Part shown: positions 39,986 through 42,085 of the stretch, piece by piece
Layout of the letters: each line of letters starts with the position of its first letter
Numbering within the stretch: position 1 is the first letter of the stretch
Source of the DNA: Clostridiales bacterium
GTDB taxonomy: Bacteria; Bacillota; Clostridia; Lachnospirales; Lachnospiraceae
Direction: 5' to 3'
DNA: 42,085 nt
NCBI GenBank assembly: GCA_012523925.1
Contig: JAAYSQ010000056.1
Coordinates: 1-42,085, forward strand
Notes under the pieces: generated by a model
Database searches by the model: none
Told to the model about the DNA's origin: nothing
The model's input: only the letters and a program-made list of their open reading frames with translations
Program-made: the position numbers and the translations under genes

Positions 39986-42085
39986 TTAAGACTCCTTATA
40001 ATATGTAAGTGTATCCAAGAGTTCTTGTGGAACTTTAATCCCTTCTTTCTCTAAATGACGGTTTCGTGATTCCACTTCCCGTATCTTCTTTAGTTTTTCT
40101 CGATTATAGCGAGCCATTGCTTCTTCAAATAGTGGCTGCATCCTTACTTTTTCACGAATTGGTTTTGAAAATGGACAATAAGTCGCCAACATTTCACGAA
40201 CCGGCTTGTTTAACTTAATCGCCCCTTTTGCTTCATAATTAATCCAATTTTCATAATCGATAACAAAGATCTCTCTACTATTGTTTCTACCCTTCCGAAT
40301 CTGATTCTTGAGTTTTTCTTTCCAGTCTTCCGAGAGTTCTCTATTCTTCCGATAGAATTGTAAATAATCTGAATATTCCGAAGTAAGCGATTTATGCTTT
40401 ATATCATTCCAAGCTGTACCTTCGATGGTTCTACACATTTCCCACCGGAATCTTCCGCATACTTTTACCATTAGAGATGACAGATTGGAATCTGTAAATA
40501 TCGGAAACAGGAAACGCCCTGATGTGTCTCTTTTCTTGCCTGTTATTTCCTGCCACATAATTCCATTGACTCCCACGGTTGGCATAAGAATAATGTCAGG
40601 AAAAACCCGTTTAATCATATACTCTTTTACGATTTTAGCTTCCTCGTTGGAGTAAATAACCTCATGGTCGAAAACAGAATAATCAATTGCTAGCAGCTCT
40701 TGAAGCGCAGTATTAATTTTATCTGGTGTCACATGGATACGTTCAAAATCACTTGCAAGCATATCCTTATGTAGTACAGGAACGAAGATAGATATCTGTC
40801 CATTGGTTGTCCGATTATTATGAGTAAACATGTTTTGAATCTCATATTCAACTCTTCTAATCGGATTAACAAGCCAATCCTTTACATCCTTCTCGCTCAA
40901 CTTTCCTTGCTTTCTTAAAGAATTTAAAAACTCTGGATACTCCATGTCGAATTCATTTTTTGAAGGTTCTTTCTTACCTTCAAAAATTAATGTCAACCAC
41001 TCTTTTATGTTAAATACACCGCAAGGACCTGTGTTCTCCTTTTCCTTCAAAAAATATAATGAAAGAAGCTGTTCTTTTGACAAAAGCCTTTCATCTGCAA
41101 ATCCATATTTTAGAAACAAATCAATAACTTTCGGTATTCTCTTACTATGATAAGCCTTAATAAAGACTTTCAAATATATCTCATAGAAATGTTTAGCCAA
41201 GTTTCTTCTAATGAGACGAGCATCATTATCATATGAAATACGATCTCTAAGGTTTATAAAATCCAACATCGTATTGTTCATAATTTCAGCTTTCTCAGAA
41301 TCCATCTCTGCATAAGTTAAAATTTTCGAGAAGGAATCTTTTAATTCCTCTAGTGCTTGTTCTGAGTCTTCCGTCGGATACTTTAAAAATGTATGAGAAG
41401 AGCTTGTTCCCTTTCTACTTCTAAGAAGCAGATTGTAGATTTCTTCCATCCGTTCTCGATTTACCTTGTATTGGATTCCAAGAGCACGATTTATAAAATT
41501 ATCTGCTATATTAACCTCTTCAATAATCTGATCCATTAAACTCAGGAGCTCCTGGCTATCACCATCCCCTTTATTAATCTCAAGAATCAAGCTAGCGATT
41601 AACTGGAAGAAACAATGATCTGTAGTATCAAAGAGACACTCTACCATCGTAATATATTCCTTTGAAAACACCTTTAGGATTTCTAGCAGTTGGTTTATTA
41701 TGGCCACTTGATCTTCTACTTGATATAGGGTAATTGCATTCCCATAGGAATAGAATTCTTTAACCACGCCTATTGGAAGTGCTTTACATTCTATGTAATA
41801 GTTAATGCGATCTCTGATCAATTCTAAATCATGTACCGGCATTTGTAACTCCGCGATACTATTGGAAGTTCGAACTTGATAACCCTGCCTTGTTCCAGTT
41901 TCTATGTATTCCTGATAACTCCTTGTTAGAAACTCAAAGATACGAGACCAAGATTTACAAAAACCTCGGTAGATTTGATCTAGCTCCGAAATGATATGAT
42001 TATTAGATGCTACCATAAAACCATGATAGTCATTATTCATCGATAAAACCTGCTCTAAATCATCTTGCTGATTAACGGAAAAAGC
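39986..42085 (-). CDS. Large uncharacterised protein, 5' part beyond the window
   Basis: At least 699 residues with no stop before the right edge. An ATG at 42040 is in frame, but the 15 codons upstream of it (ending LEQVLS) also read as protein, and the site before that ATG is weak, so the true start is probably outside. It is mostly helical, rich in Glu, Lys, Ile and Leu, with no signal peptide or membrane segment. A distinctive stretch in the C-terminal third contains LPTVGV-like IILMPTVGVNGIMWQEITGK, KVCGRFRWEMCRTIEGTAWND and REIFVIDYENWINYEAKG. I recognise no domain, motif or active site. It is followed by a TPR-like gene. Base use matches neighbours. Could be a structural or regulatory protein of this lineage. 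Confidence 0.75.
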   Translation of the reverse strand, partial: AFSVNQQDDLEQVLSMNNDYHGFMVASNNHIISELDQIYRGFCKSWSRIFEFLTRSYQEYIETGTRQGYQVRTSNSIAELQMPVHDLELIRDRINYYIECKALPIGVVKEFYSYGNAITLYQVEDQVAIINQLLEILKVFSKEYITMVECLFDTTDHCFFQLIASLILEINKGDGDSQELLSLMDQIIEEVNIADNFINRALGIQYKVNRERMEEIYNLLLRSRKGTSSSHTFLKYPTEDSEQALEELKDSFSKILTYAEMDSEKAEIMNNTMLDFINLRDRISYDNDARLIRRNLAKHFYEIYLKVFIKAYHSKRIPKVIDLFLKYGFADERLLSKEQLLSLYFLKEKENTGPCGVFNIKEWLTLIFEGKKEPSKNEFDMEYPEFLNSLRKQGKLSEKDVKDWLVNPIRRVEYEIQNMFTHNNRTTNGQISIFVPVLHKDMLASDFERIHVTPDKINTALQELLAIDYSVFDHEVIYSNEEAKIVKEYMIKRVFPDIILMPTVGVNGIMWQEITGKKRDTSGRFLFPIFTDSNLSSLMVKVCGRFRWEMCRTIEGTAWNDIKHKSLTSEYSDYLQFYRKNRELSEDWKEKLKNQIRKGRNNSREIFVIDYENWINYEAKGAIKLNKPVREMLATYCPFSKPIREKVRMQPLFEEAMARYNREKLKKIREVESRNRHLEKEGIKVPQELLDTLTYYKES

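Noticed and set aside
1-42085. CRISPR arrays, prophage, insertion sequences, rRNA or tRNA genes
   Set aside because: I looked for regular repeat-spacer units, transposase or integrase proteins and tRNA-like or rRNA segments on both strands and found none.

Overview
The window looks like a chromosomal core segment of an anaerobic, endospore-forming, low-GC Firmicute. The closest fit by overall feel is Lachnospiraceae, of the Lachnoclostridium phytofermentans type; this is inference from gene families and style, not a database match. Supporting evidence is the sporulation genes (spoIIR, a SipL-type SPOCS/LysM protein, a CotS-family kinase-like protein), Veg, Gram-positive T-box and SAM-I leaders, strong AGGAGG ribosome binding sites, an archaeal-type ProS and a TM1266-family regulator. 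I see no rRNA, tRNA, CRISPR array, transposase or phage gene.

Layout. 0.25-6.1 kb, mostly plus strand: nicotinate phosphoribosyltransferase, a VanY-type D,D-carboxypeptidase with a very acidic tail, a PlsC acyltransferase, a small membrane protein and a CapA-family protein. 6.2-13.8 kb: murI with a DUF1934 gene (minus), spoIIR behind a good sigma-F-type promoter, ispE and an MFS transporter (plus), then sipL, veg and a PrcB-like lipoprotein (minus). 14-18 kb: azlCD amino-acid exporter, an HD-GYP phosphodiesterase, two small Cys-rich proteins and a hemolysin III homologue. 18.4-28.3 kb, minus strand: pgi, an unknown membrane/coiled-coil protein, a PEGA-domain protein, a CotS-family protein, cca, proS under a T-box, and an AI-2E family permease.

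28.3-38.1 kb, minus strand: a GC-rich palindromic intergenic element, a cytidylate-kinase-like protein, and a four-gene unit (TM1266-like regulator, substrate-binding lipoprotein, permease, ATPase) behind a strong promoter and a structured leader that ends in an intrinsic terminator. Next come a histidine kinase/response regulator pair, metK under a SAM-I riboswitch, and murA. 38.6-42.1 kb holds a free-standing Ig-like domain protein, a TPR-like protein and a large uncharacterised protein whose reading frame is still open at the right edge.

The genes cover wall precursor supply (murI, murA, VanY, ispE for isoprenoid carriers), translation and tRNA maturation (proS, cca), sporulation, and signalling. 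The best candidates for something undescribed are the structured leader of the TM1266/ABC operon at about 32.67-32.82 kb, the GC-rich palindromic element at about 28.40-28.52 kb, and the unknown gene pairs at 19.9-22.6 kb and 39.1-42.1 kb.
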